Below, piece by piece: positions 1 through 6,224 of a stretch of DNA of 6,459 nt. The stretch is from Candidatus Heimdallarchaeota archaeon (lineage in GTDB: Archaea; Asgardarchaeota; Heimdallarchaeia; Heimdallarchaeales; Heimdallarchaeaceae), in NCBI GenBank assembly GCA_030628305.1, contig DAOVRE010000094.1, forward strand, positions 1-6,459, written 5' to 3'. How positions within the stretch are numbered: position 1 is the stretch's first letter; the number at the start of each line of letters is the position of its first letter. The notes below the pieces were generated by a model. That model saw only the letters and a program-made list of their open reading frames with translations. It was not told where the DNA came from and did not search any database. The translations under genes were made by a program, and so were the position numbers.

Positions 1-2
1 AC

Positions 3-263
3 TCATTTGACTTTCTTCCCACTTGGCAACCAAAAAATATTTCCATTTCAATAGATAATCTAGCAACAAACACCAAAAAACTTCAGCTTATTATCGAAGA
101 TCAAGATGGAATACAAACCATTATTGAGCTGTATTCTAGTGGATTATCTTTACTCAGTAAGATACTCATTCCTAGTGTGATAGTATTCACAACAGGATTG
201 CTGATTTCTACATATGTGATACTTAGAAAGAAGAATATTTTACCTAAAATCTTAAAGAAATGA
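3..263 (+). CDS. C-terminal end of a membrane-anchored surface protein (partial)
   Basis: This frame is open from the left edge to a TGA stop at 261-263 and gives 86 residues; the start lies outside the window. The visible part is a soluble stretch (about residues 1-50, containing ISISIDNL and LQLIIEDQDG, which look like beta-strands), one hydrophobic segment at about residues 54-74 (IPSVIVFTTGLLISTYVIL), and a basic tail rich in lysine (RKK... ILKK). By the positive-inside rule the bulk should be outside the cell and the tail in the cytoplasm. The next gene downstream on the same strand has the same end architecture, which suggests two neighbouring cell-surface proteins. No family can be named from this fragment. 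The reading frame is well supported; the function is unknown. Confidence 0.7.
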   Translation, partial: SFDFLPTWQPKNISISIDNLATNTKKLQLIIEDQDGIQTIIELYSSGLSLLSKILIPSVIVFTTGLLISTYVILRKKNILPKILKK

Positions 264-267
264 TTTA

Positions 268-304
268 AGCAGTGCAAAAAAGCTGCTACATTTTCTTCAT
301 TTTA
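268..304 (+). terminator. Possible transcription terminator: short hairpin then T-rich tract
   Basis: Just after the stop at 263, AGCAG (268-272) can pair with CTGCT (283-287) across a loop of about 10 bases. A T-rich run follows (about 291-303, ttttcttcatttt). The stem is only 5 bp, so the hairpin is weak; in archaea the U-rich tract alone may suffice. It would end the upstream gene before the promoter of the next. Confidence 0.3.
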
Positions 305-305
305 A

Positions 306-320
306 CAAAAAATAAATAAT
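306..320 (+). promoter_or_regulatory. Candidate archaeal TATA box for the surface protein gene
   Basis: An A/T-only run (aaaaataaataata) lies about 25-30 bases before the ATG at 341. With usual archaeal spacing, transcription would start close to that ATG. No Shine-Dalgarno-like sequence is visible in the bases before it (gaattagtttta). This fits a leaderless or nearly leaderless mRNA. The background is very AT-rich, so the box could be chance. Confidence 0.3.
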
Positions 321-340
321 AGTAAAATGAATTAGTTTTA

Positions 341-1207
341 ATGAAACTTAAACAATTGCTACTCTTATTTACTATATCTGCTCTGATTTTGGGTACAATT
401 TCAGTAAATGGAAATTCTATTTTTAAAATTGAAAACGATTTAGAATTGAACATTTTTCCAGCAGATAATTACGCTGATGAAATTATAACTGAAATGTCTT
501 GGTTTTATGATGATGGAGAAAACGCACTTGGAGCACCAGACGGTGAGTATGCTAGTATAGTCAAGGCGTATACCAATGGTTTTATGTATTTTGATTTAGG
601 TAGGTATGAAATATGTGTAGACGATATAGGTGATGATTTAAGGGTACACATCAATAACGGTACTTACATCATCAAGATAGGTAATGATCTTTCTTCTCCC
701 TTCACCACTCTTGGGCAATCAAATACTACTATGGAATTTGATATTGATTCTGTAGGATTTATTGAAGTAAGATATGTTATGATATTGTCTGTATTTAATA
801 TTACTCTTGAATTAGATGCAATTGAGGTTATTAATCTTTATACAGTTATAACTGACACTGACGATCCAGTTATAGATGGACCTGAAGATTTTTGGATTTA
901 TGATAATGAAACAGAATTATCTTTTGTTTGGAGTGTTTCAGATGCAACTAAATGGAATTATAGTATTTTAGTTAATTCTGTTGAAATCGAAACAGAAGAA
1001 TGGTATGAGACCTCAATTGAGTTTGACTGGAATGATATTTCTCCTCAAAATCTAACTGTTACTTTGATTTTATTTGATTATTTTGGAAATCAAGCTGTGG
1101 ATACAGTTCTTATTGAAATTAGGGCTACTCCAGAAAAAAGTAGCTTCTTCTTAGTTCTGATCCCTTTTGTTCCATTTTATATCATTCAGAAGAAACTAAA
1201 GAAATAG
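341..1207 (+). CDS. Secreted, C-terminally membrane-anchored surface protein with galactose-binding-like and Ig-like domains
   Basis: This 288-residue protein has a Sec-type signal peptide (residues 1 to about 24: basic MKLK, a Leu/Ile-rich core, likely cleavage near VNG). About residues 43-168 form a beta-rich domain with FYDDGENALGAPDGEYASI and LDAIEVI, resembling discoidin/galactose-binding-like modules. About residues 172-262 look like an Ig/cadherin-like domain (DTDDPVIDGPEDF at its start, DYFGNQAVDTVLIEI at its end). One transmembrane helix (about 268-283) and a KKLKK tail follow. Six N-X-S/T sequons (N106, N128, N153, N189, N206, N237) make it a plausible N-glycoprotein. The mature part is acidic. 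The TAG stop is 4 bases from the stop of the convergent gene. The architecture is typical of Asgard surface proteins; domain names are by pattern only and no ligand can be assigned. It could be a target of the sugar made by the neighbouring genes, but nothing in the sequence shows that. Confidence 0.8.
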   Translation: MKLKQLLLLFTISALILGTISVNGNSIFKIENDLELNIFPADNYADEIITEMSWFYDDGENALGAPDGEYASIVKAYTNGFMYFDLGRYEICVDDIGDDLRVHINNGTYIIKIGNDLSSPFTTLGQSNTTMEFDIDSVGFIEVRYVMILSVFNITLELDAIEVINLYTVITDTDDPVIDGPEDFWIYDNETELSFVWSVSDATKWNYSILVNSVEIETEEWYETSIEFDWNDISPQNLTVTLILFDYFGNQAVDTVLIEIRATPEKSSFFLVLIPFVPFYIIQKKLKK

Positions 1208-1211
1208 CTTT

Positions 1212-2006
1212 TCATCCTAATTTTCTTTCTATTTCTTTTAGTCTTTTTAAATCCTTAATATCCGAAGATAAATTCACAAAATCATGTTTTGGAGTTTCGA
1301 TTGAAATTAGTTGATTTACTGGAAGAAGTTTCATAATTTCCTCTAGAGGATATTCCCCAGAACCAATGCTATGATGCTGATCTATAACACTGTCTAGTTT
1401 TCCATCAGTTATGTGTGTCATATAGGGATTCAATGAAAGAAACTGTTTAATGTAGTCTAAAGGTTCTTTTTCAAAATAATTTGCTGCTGCAATAGTATGC
1501 CCAAAATCTACACATAATTTTGTCTTGCTTTTATTTATTATTTCTGCAAAAGTCTCAAAATTGGCAGCTATCAAGTGAGATTTTCCATCTAATCCCATTT
1601 CGGGAACATTCTCTAGAATTGGTGTAATCCCATAAGATTTGACAATATTTAGACTTTCTAAAACCTCATCTAAATATTCTTTATCATCTTCTATTTTTAC
1701 TCCTGGATGAACAATTGTATGGGTACTTTTCAAGACCTGAATAGCTCTTTCTACAGTCTCAAGTGATTCAAAGAATGTCTTATTATGATCTATAAGATTA
1801 AATTTATGGTTATAGTTTGGCGCATGGAAAATTATTTCAAACTCTTTGAAAACAGTTAGTTTCTCTTCATCAAATTTATTTGGAATTATATATAATTCTA
1901 GATAATCAAATACCTTTGAATCAAGTAGTTCTACTGCTTTAGGAAAGGATTCATAATTTGTGCAATGGAGTTTCAAACCATACCTAAAGTTCTTCATTTT
2001 GATCAT
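1212..2006 (-). CDS. TIM-barrel sugar isomerase/endonuclease IV-like metalloenzyme, last gene of the pse-type operon
   Basis: This 264-residue protein belongs to the AP endonuclease IV / xylose isomerase-like TIM-barrel superfamily. Candidate metal ligands occur in order: H61 (FHAP), H100 (VHPG), E132 (LENVPE), D167 and H170 (CVDFGH), H198 (THITDG), D209 and H211 (DQHHSIGSGE), E237 (IETPK). This matches the nine-ligand, three-zinc pattern of endonuclease IV as I recall it, including its DRHHSLGEG motif, and is fuller than the E-D-H-E set of ordinary sugar isomerases. The length is slightly below the roughly 280 residues of Nfo. The start at 2006 is 3 bases after the upstream aminotransferase stop (TAG TGA ATG); M4 at 1997 is an alternative. 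The tight spacing argues for co-translation and a role in the same sugar pathway. It may be an isomerase/epimerase, a phosphoester- or UDP-sugar-cleaving enzyme, or a DNA repair protein. The fold is well supported; the reaction is not. Confidence 0.8.
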   Translation of the reverse strand: MIKMKNFRYGLKLHCTNYESFPKAVELLDSKVFDYLELYIIPNKFDEEKLTVFKEFEIIFHAPNYNHKFNLIDHNKTFFESLETVERAIQVLKSTHTIVHPGVKIEDDKEYLDEVLESLNIVKSYGITPILENVPEMGLDGKSHLIAANFETFAEIINKSKTKLCVDFGHTIAAANYFEKEPLDYIKQFLSLNPYMTHITDGKLDSVIDQHHSIGSGEYPLEEIMKLLPVNQLISIETPKHDFVNLSSDIKDLKRLKEIERKLG

Positions 2007-2009
2007 TCA

Positions 2010-3149
2010 CTAATTTTTGATAAATTCTAAAATCTGTTCCTCGATATAATCAAGTTCTTCATCCTTTAAAGTTGGGAACATAGGTAGAGAAATTATTCTT
2101 TCATAAAAATCTTCTACATTCTTACAGAGTCCTTTCTTATATCCTAATTCTTCATAATAAGGATGCCAATAAACGGGGATATAATGAACTTGACAGTAAA
2201 TTCCTTTCTCCTTTAGATAATTGAACAGCTTAAGTCTTTTCGATGCATCTTTCAGTTTGACAACAAACAAGTGGTATGAATTTAGTTCATTTTCCTTTTC
2301 TCTAATAATCTCAAAATGATCTTCCAAATCAGAGAAGAAGTTATTATATTTTCCAGCTATTTTTCTTCGAATTGAGACTATTTTATCAATTCTCTCAAGT
2401 TGGCTAATTCCTAATGCAGCTTGAATATCAGTCAATCTATAATTATATCCCAAATACTGCATCTCTTGATACCAAGGGTCTGTTTTACCTGTTTTGAAAT
2501 TAGTTTGCGTTTTCGTAATTCCATGTGTTCTTAGGACACGTAACTTCTCGAACAATTCTTCATTATTTGTGGTTATCATCCCTCCTTCACCTGTTGTTAT
2601 GTGCTTAACAGGATGGAAACTGAATACTGTTAAGTCTGTATATTTTCCATTACCAATTTTCTCATGATCATATTCAGCTCCTAAAGCATGACACCCATCT
2701 TCAATAATGAATAATTCATTGTCATTAGCAGTATCTTTGATGGGTTTGTAATCACATGGTAAACCCATATAATCAACTGGCATAATACCTACGATTTTAT
2801 CTGTGATAGTCTTGTTTATTTCAGATTCATCTATCAATCCTCTGTTGTTAATATCTACGAAAACGGGCTTCCCTGAGGAATACAAAATACTATTCGAAGT
2901 TGCTGCAAAAGTCATTGGAGAAGTTAGAACCTCTGAGCCTTTATCTACGCCTACAGCTTGAGTAGAAAGATGTAAAGCTGCTGTTCCATTTGCTACTGCT
3001 ACAGCAAATTTAGCACCCACAAAGTTTGCAAACTGCTCTTCAAATTTTTTAACATATGGTCCTGTGGTAAGGAAATCAGATTGGAGAACTTCAGTTACTC
3101 TCTCAATATCTTTCTCAGTTATCCATTGTTTACCATATGGAATTTTCAT
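2010..3149 (-). CDS. pseC: PseC-type PLP-dependent aminotransferase (DegT/DnrJ/EryC1/StrS family)
   Basis: PseC transfers an amino group, normally from glutamate, to C4 of the UDP-4-keto-6-deoxy-L-AltNAc made by PseB. The 379-residue product is full length. It opens with IPYGKQWITEKDI and SDFLTTGP, typical of PseC. It has the cofactor phosphate loop GTAAL (55-59), the pyridine-stacking/binding EDGCHALGAEY (D151, H154) and the PLP lysine K182 in FSFHPVKHITTGEGG. I chose ATG 3149 rather than the longer TTG start at 3179. The family starts at this point, and the ATG lies 4 bases after the stop of the dehydratase gene (3154-3156), whereas the TTG start would overlap that gene by 26 bases. A purine-rich stretch (ggaaaagtga) precedes it. 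Related aminotransferases serve other dideoxy-amino sugars, but the PseB and PseI neighbours make PseC the best call. The enzyme is cytosolic. Confidence 0.9.
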   Translation of the reverse strand: MKIPYGKQWITEKDIERVTEVLQSDFLTTGPYVKKFEEQFANFVGAKFAVAVANGTAALHLSTQAVGVDKGSEVLTSPMTFAATSNSILYSSGKPVFVDINNRGLIDESEINKTITDKIVGIMPVDYMGLPCDYKPIKDTANDNELFIIEDGCHALGAEYDHEKIGNGKYTDLTVFSFHPVKHITTGEGGMITTNNEELFEKLRVLRTHGITKTQTNFKTGKTDPWYQEMQYLGYNYRLTDIQAALGISQLERIDKIVSIRRKIAGKYNNFFSDLEDHFEIIREKENELNSYHLFVVKLKDASKRLKLFNYLKEKGIYCQVHYIPVYWHPYYEELGYKKGLCKNVEDFYERIISLPMFPTLKDEELDYIEEQILEFIKN

Positions 3150-3153
3150 TTTT

Positions 3154-4176
3154 TCACTTTTCCAGAATTTGTAAATCAAACAATAGTTTCTCTAATTCAT
3201 TAGTTGAAAGAAGGCTATCTTTGGAAGAATATTCTAACATTTTTGATGAATCTTGAAGCTCACCATCTTTCTGATAAACAGGTCTTTCCTCATAACTTTG
3301 ATATTTCTCAATCAATGAAGATATAATGTAAGTGTCCTTAAATTTGTATGATTGCGACACTTCATATTCATTAATCAATATCTCATGAATTTTTTCACCT
3401 GGTCTTATACCTACTACTTCAACATCATTATCAGCATTCTCTATTGATTTCAAAACTTCTATCAAATCTGTTATTTTTGCTGAGGGAAGTATAGGAACCA
3501 TAATTTCTCCGCCTACGCCATAAACTAAGATTTTCGTTACCAAATCAACTGCTTGATCTGCTGAAACAATAAATCTAGTCATATCAGGATGAGTCAAAGG
3601 TATTTTATTACCAGCTTTAATTTTTTGAAGGAAGAATGGGATAACTGATCCTGTGCTAGCTAAAACATTTCCATATCTCACAGAATTTAGAATGGTTTTC
3701 GATCTACCTTTGCTATAGTTCAATTCTGTAAAGATTCTTTCCCCTAGTAACTTACCTGCTCCATATGAATTTAAGGGATAGCAGGCTTTATCTGTTGAAA
3801 TAAATAATGCTTTAGAGACATTATTCTTCAAAGCAGCTCTAGCAACATTGAGAGACCCCATCACATTGGTTTTAACTGATTCAGTTACATTATATTCAAT
3901 CATATCAATTCGCTTCAAAGCTGCAGCATGTATTACAATATCAACATTTTCTGTAGCTCTTGTTATCCTATCATAGTCTCTAACATCTCCTATCAGGTTC
4001 CTGATAGATTCGTGCTCTTCAAAGATGTTATTGAATTTATAGTGTTTAACCTCATCTCTACTAAAAATTCTGATAGATTGAGGTTCATATTTAAGAAATC
4101 TTTCAGTTAAACTTCTCCCTAAAAAGCCAGTTCCACCGGTTATCAGAACAACTTTATCCTGTAAAATTTCCCACAT
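3154..4176 (-). CDS. pseB: PseB-type UDP-N-acetylglucosamine 4,6-dehydratase (5-inverting)
   Basis: This enzyme catalyses the first committed step: NADP-dependent 4,6-dehydration with C5 inversion of UDP-GlcNAc to UDP-2-acetamido-2,6-dideoxy-L-arabino-hex-4-ulose. From ATG 4176 it is 340 residues, normal for PseB and far shorter than membrane-bound PglF/CapD homologues. It is an extended short-chain dehydrogenase: Rossmann motif GGTGFLG (14-20), a GDVRD segment, HAAALKRIDMIEYN, then the catalytic D129-K130 with Y138-x-x-x-K142 in STDKACYPLNSYGAGK. The D-K...Y spacing equals that of Helicobacter PseB. Near the end is RPGEKIHEILI, usual for this group. The frame stays open upstream to a TTG at 4254, which would add 26 residues with no family counterpart; I prefer the ATG although no clear ribosome binding site precedes either. 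It lies 96 bases after the cytidylyltransferase and 4 bases before pseC. Confidence 0.88.
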   Translation of the reverse strand: MWEILQDKVVLITGGTGFLGRSLTERFLKYEPQSIRIFSRDEVKHYKFNNIFEEHESIRNLIGDVRDYDRITRATENVDIVIHAAALKRIDMIEYNVTESVKTNVMGSLNVARAALKNNVSKALFISTDKACYPLNSYGAGKLLGERIFTELNYSKGRSKTILNSVRYGNVLASTGSVIPFFLQKIKAGNKIPLTHPDMTRFIVSADQAVDLVTKILVYGVGGEIMVPILPSAKITDLIEVLKSIENADNDVEVVGIRPGEKIHEILINEYEVSQSYKFKDTYIISSLIEKYQSYEERPVYQKDGELQDSSKMLEYSSKDSLLSTNELEKLLFDLQILEK

Positions 4177-4272
4177 TTTGTCGTCTATATTTGTCAAAAG
4201 CAAGTCACACTCAAGTAAATTTTCTTGATACTCTAAGAAGAGATAGAAAACCAATTTATTTTAACTTTTTCA
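4177..4272 (-). promoter_or_regulatory. Intergenic gap inside the operon, possible internal promoter or pseB leader
   Basis: The 96 bases between the cytidylyltransferase stop and the preferred pseB ATG are much longer than the 3-4 base gaps elsewhere in this run. On the - strand the gap begins with an A/T-rich stretch (gttaaaataaatt, about 4253-4265) that could act as a TATA box, giving a leader of roughly 55 bases. Part of the gap is open in frame with pseB from a TTG at 4254, so it may instead be coding. The evidence is composition only. Confidence 0.25.
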
Positions 4273-5043
4273 TCACATTCTCTTGTCAGTTTCTGTAAAA
4301 TGCTTTTGTTTAGCAGTCTGATTTGACTTAGCTACCTCAGGATTATCATCAAGAAAACTTATTATTTCCATAAAATCAGTATTAATCAATTTTTCTTTAA
4401 AATTAGTATAGATTTTTAGTATGGTTTCATAATCTTCTTGTGTATCTACACATAATCTGTAATTTGGTCTAGAATGTTCTTGTGGTGGTTCTAGATAATA
4501 AGTTGTATATCTATCTCCTTTTGTATAAAGAAAAGGCATTACATGTTCCCTCTCATATTTTTCTTCTGCTTCATTCATCGCTTCAGTCAAAGCTGCAAAA
4601 CTAGCTATTTCAACATCAAAACCTCTAGGAAATGCTCTTTTCTTATTTTCTCCTATTGCTAATGAAAAATAATCAACATTCATCTCATTGAATTTATTAA
4701 CTGACATATCAATTAGTTTAGGTGATATCAATGGACAATCACCTGTTACTCTAAGAACTGCATCTGGTTTAAAGCTCTTTGCAGCGTTGTAGAATCGACT
4801 GAGAACATCCTCTTCTGACCCTCTAAAGACTGTAAACCCTTTTTTCTGAATATAATCTGCCAAAACATCATCTTTTGGGTTAATCGAAGTTGCAAGAACT
4901 ACATCATCAATTTCAGAAGATTGCTTTATTCTTTCCATTACTAACTCTATAATTGCCCAATTACCTATTTTTAACAAAGATTTGCCTGGTAATCGTGATG
5001 AATCCATCCTCGCTTGAACAACAGCTATAATCTTTTTGTTCAT
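4273..5043 (-). CDS. pseF: SpsF-family cytidylyltransferase, probable CMP-pseudaminic acid synthetase (PseF role)
   Basis: This cytosolic enzyme should activate the nonulosonic acid with CTP, giving the CMP-sugar used by glycosyltransferases. The 256-residue protein has the SpsF/COG1861-type nucleotidyltransferase signature. VVQARMDSSRLPGK (8-21) is the nucleotide-binding loop, followed by VFRGSEEDVLSRF (72-84), RVTGDCPLI (98-106, with a probable metal-binding Asp), FPRGFDVEI (138-146), KYEREHV (162-168) and LCVDTQEDY (197-205). About 20 polar residues at the C-terminus (NQTAKQKHFTETDKRM) look like an unconserved tail. The ATG at 5043 has a good ribosome binding site (AGGAG, 8 bases upstream). 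It is the first gene of the leftward run and divergent from pseI. SpsF proteins differ from the NeuA-type PseF of Campylobacter, so the assignment to pseudaminic acid comes from context; the cytidylyltransferase fold itself is clear. Confidence 0.85.
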   Translation of the reverse strand: MNKKIIAVVQARMDSSRLPGKSLLKIGNWAIIELVMERIKQSSEIDDVVLATSINPKDDVLADYIQKKGFTVFRGSEEDVLSRFYNAAKSFKPDAVLRVTGDCPLISPKLIDMSVNKFNEMNVDYFSLAIGENKKRAFPRGFDVEIASFAALTEAMNEAEEKYEREHVMPFLYTKGDRYTTYYLEPPQEHSRPNYRLCVDTQEDYETILKIYTNFKEKLINTDFMEIISFLDDNPEVAKSNQTAKQKHFTETDKRM

Positions 5044-5051
5044 CTAATTAA

Positions 5052-5056
5052 CTCCT
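5052..5056 (-). promoter_or_regulatory. Shine-Dalgarno site of the cytidylyltransferase gene
   Basis: AGGAG on the - strand lies 8 bases before the ATG at 5043, a standard match to the 16S rRNA 3' end. It supports that start and implies a leadered mRNA for the first gene of the operon. Confidence 0.65.
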
Positions 5057-5143
5057 AAGATAACCTATATTTAAGAATTAGTTAAGAATATTTTAATAGA
5101 GATTAATAAATGTCAATTATATAGTTTCCAAGAAATCCAGACC

Positions 5144-5148
5144 AGGTG
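5144..5148 (+). promoter_or_regulatory. Shine-Dalgarno site of pseI
   Basis: AGGTG ends 5 bases before the ATG at 5154 and is contained in the AGGAGGTGAT complement of the 16S rRNA 3' end. It supports the chosen start of pseI. Confidence 0.55.
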
Positions 5149-5153
5149 CACTT

Positions 5154-6203
5154 ATGAAAGATGTAAAGATAGGAAATAGGTTAATTGGAGAAGGTCATCC
5201 CGTTTTTATAGTTGCAGAATTATCTGCTAACCATTTACAAAATTATGATACAGCTGTAAAAATTGTTAAAGCTGCAAAGGAGGCAGGAGCTGATGCGATC
5301 AAACTACAAACTTATACTCCTGATACAATTACTCTAGATTGTGATAACGAATACTTTAAGCTTAAACAAGGCACTATCTGGGATGGAAAAACCTTCTACG
5401 AACTTTATCAAGAAGCTTATACACCTTGGGATTGGCAACCAAAACTGCAAGAGCTTGCTAATGAATTAGGATTGATATTTTTCTCTTCTCCATTTGATCA
5501 ATCTGCTGTTGATTTTCTGGAAAAATTAAATGTTCCTGCGTTCAAAATTGCTTCTTTTGAAATTACTGATATTCCACTGATTGAATATGTGGCTTCAAAA
5601 TCAAAACCAGTTATTATTTCAACTGGAATTGCTACTGAAGAGGACATACAAGAAGCGATCAAAGCATGTGAGAGAGTTGGAAACAAAGATATCATATTGC
5701 TTAAATGTTCCTCGTCTTACCCCTCTCCTTTAGAAGATATCAATTTAAGAAACATTACCTATCTTTCGGATAGTTTTGATAAGCTAGTGGGGCTGTCAGA
5801 CCATACTCTAGGTATCTCTATACCAATAGCTTCAGTAGCTTTAGGTGCATGTCTAATTGAAAAACACCTGACTTTAGATAGAAATCAAGGGGGACCTGAT
5901 TCTGCATTTTCTCTTGAACCAACAGAATTTGAAGAGATGGTAAAGTCAATCAGAGAAGTGGAAAAATCACTTGGAAAAGAGGAATATACTGTAACAACAA
6001 AGATGGAAAGAAACAAAGAATTATCTCGTTCTCTTTTTATTTCTCAAGATGTTGAAAAGGCTGAAATACTTACTGAAGAAAATGTGAAATCTGTAAGACC
6101 AGGTTACGGACTTCATCCTAAAGAGCTCAAAAATGTTCTCGGTAAAAAAGCAAAAGAAATGATAAAAAAAGGAACTCCTCTACAATGGGATTTGATAGAA
6201 TAG
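5154..6203 (+). CDS. pseI: Pseudaminic acid synthase (NeuB family with SAF domain)
   Basis: PseI condenses phosphoenolpyruvate with 2,4-diacetamido-2,4,6-trideoxy-L-altrose to form pseudaminic acid, a nine-carbon nonulosonic acid, in the cytosol. The 349-residue protein is full length. A NeuB TIM-barrel covers about residues 15-275, with AELSANH (E22), DAIKLQTYTPDT (K50), EYFKLKQGTIWDGKT, FFSSPFDQSAVDFL, KIASFEITDIPLIEY, GLSDHTLG (H217) and EKHLTLDR (H238). The two histidines, 21 residues apart, match the Mn-binding pair of NeuB. A C-terminal SAF/antifreeze-like domain follows (about 290-349, SRSLF and VRPGYGLHPKE), which in this family caps the partner subunit's active site in the dimer. The wording of the YTPDT and IWDGKT segments is that of PseI rather than sialic or legionaminic acid synthases, and PseB/PseC alongside agree. 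The start is supported by AGGTG just upstream. Confidence 0.95.
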   Translation: MKDVKIGNRLIGEGHPVFIVAELSANHLQNYDTAVKIVKAAKEAGADAIKLQTYTPDTITLDCDNEYFKLKQGTIWDGKTFYELYQEAYTPWDWQPKLQELANELGLIFFSSPFDQSAVDFLEKLNVPAFKIASFEITDIPLIEYVASKSKPVIISTGIATEEDIQEAIKACERVGNKDIILLKCSSSYPSPLEDINLRNITYLSDSFDKLVGLSDHTLGISIPIASVALGACLIEKHLTLDRNQGGPDSAFSLEPTEFEEMVKSIREVEKSLGKEEYTVTTKMERNKELSRSLFISQDVEKAEILTEENVKSVRPGYGLHPKELKNVLGKKAKEMIKKGTPLQWDLIE

Positions 6204-6224
6204 ATCACTTGGGAGTTTTAAAAT

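Larger units (their letters stand above)
5044..5153. promoter_or_regulatory. Divergent promoter region between the pseF-led operon and pseI
   Basis: These 110 bases separate two oppositely transcribed halves of one pathway, so the promoters are likely co-regulated. For the - strand gene the best TATA-like box is about 5085-5097 (ctattaaaatattc read on the - strand), which would start transcription just upstream of its ribosome binding site. A second - strand candidate is cttaaatatagg at 5064-5075. For pseI, candidates are ttaataaatg (5103-5112) and ttatatag (5118-5125). A direct repeat TTAAGAAT occurs at 5071-5078 and 5082-5089, 11 bases apart. The region is a confident promoter location, but the individual boxes are tentative in such AT-rich DNA. 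Confidence 0.5.

Noticed and set aside
1221..1247. Very T-rich run on the + strand just after the surface protein stop, resembling an archaeal U-tract terminator
   Set aside because: It coincides with the Lys/Glu-rich C-terminal codons of the convergent TIM-barrel gene (A-rich on the - strand), so its composition is already explained; it may still help termination but that cannot be shown.
3928..4110. Open frame of 60 codons on the + strand
   Set aside because: It lies wholly antisense to the well-supported pseB gene, has low-complexity hydrophobic content and no recognisable start signals; a shadow of the coding frame.
5498..5695. Open frame of 65 codons on the - strand
   Set aside because: It is antisense inside pseI, whose catalytic barrel motifs run straight through this stretch; no independent coding evidence.
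6204..6224. Possible bidirectional terminator between the convergent stops of pseI and the acyltransferase gene
   Set aside because: Only a short A/T palindrome (ttttaaaa) is present; no stable stem or long T-run on either strand.
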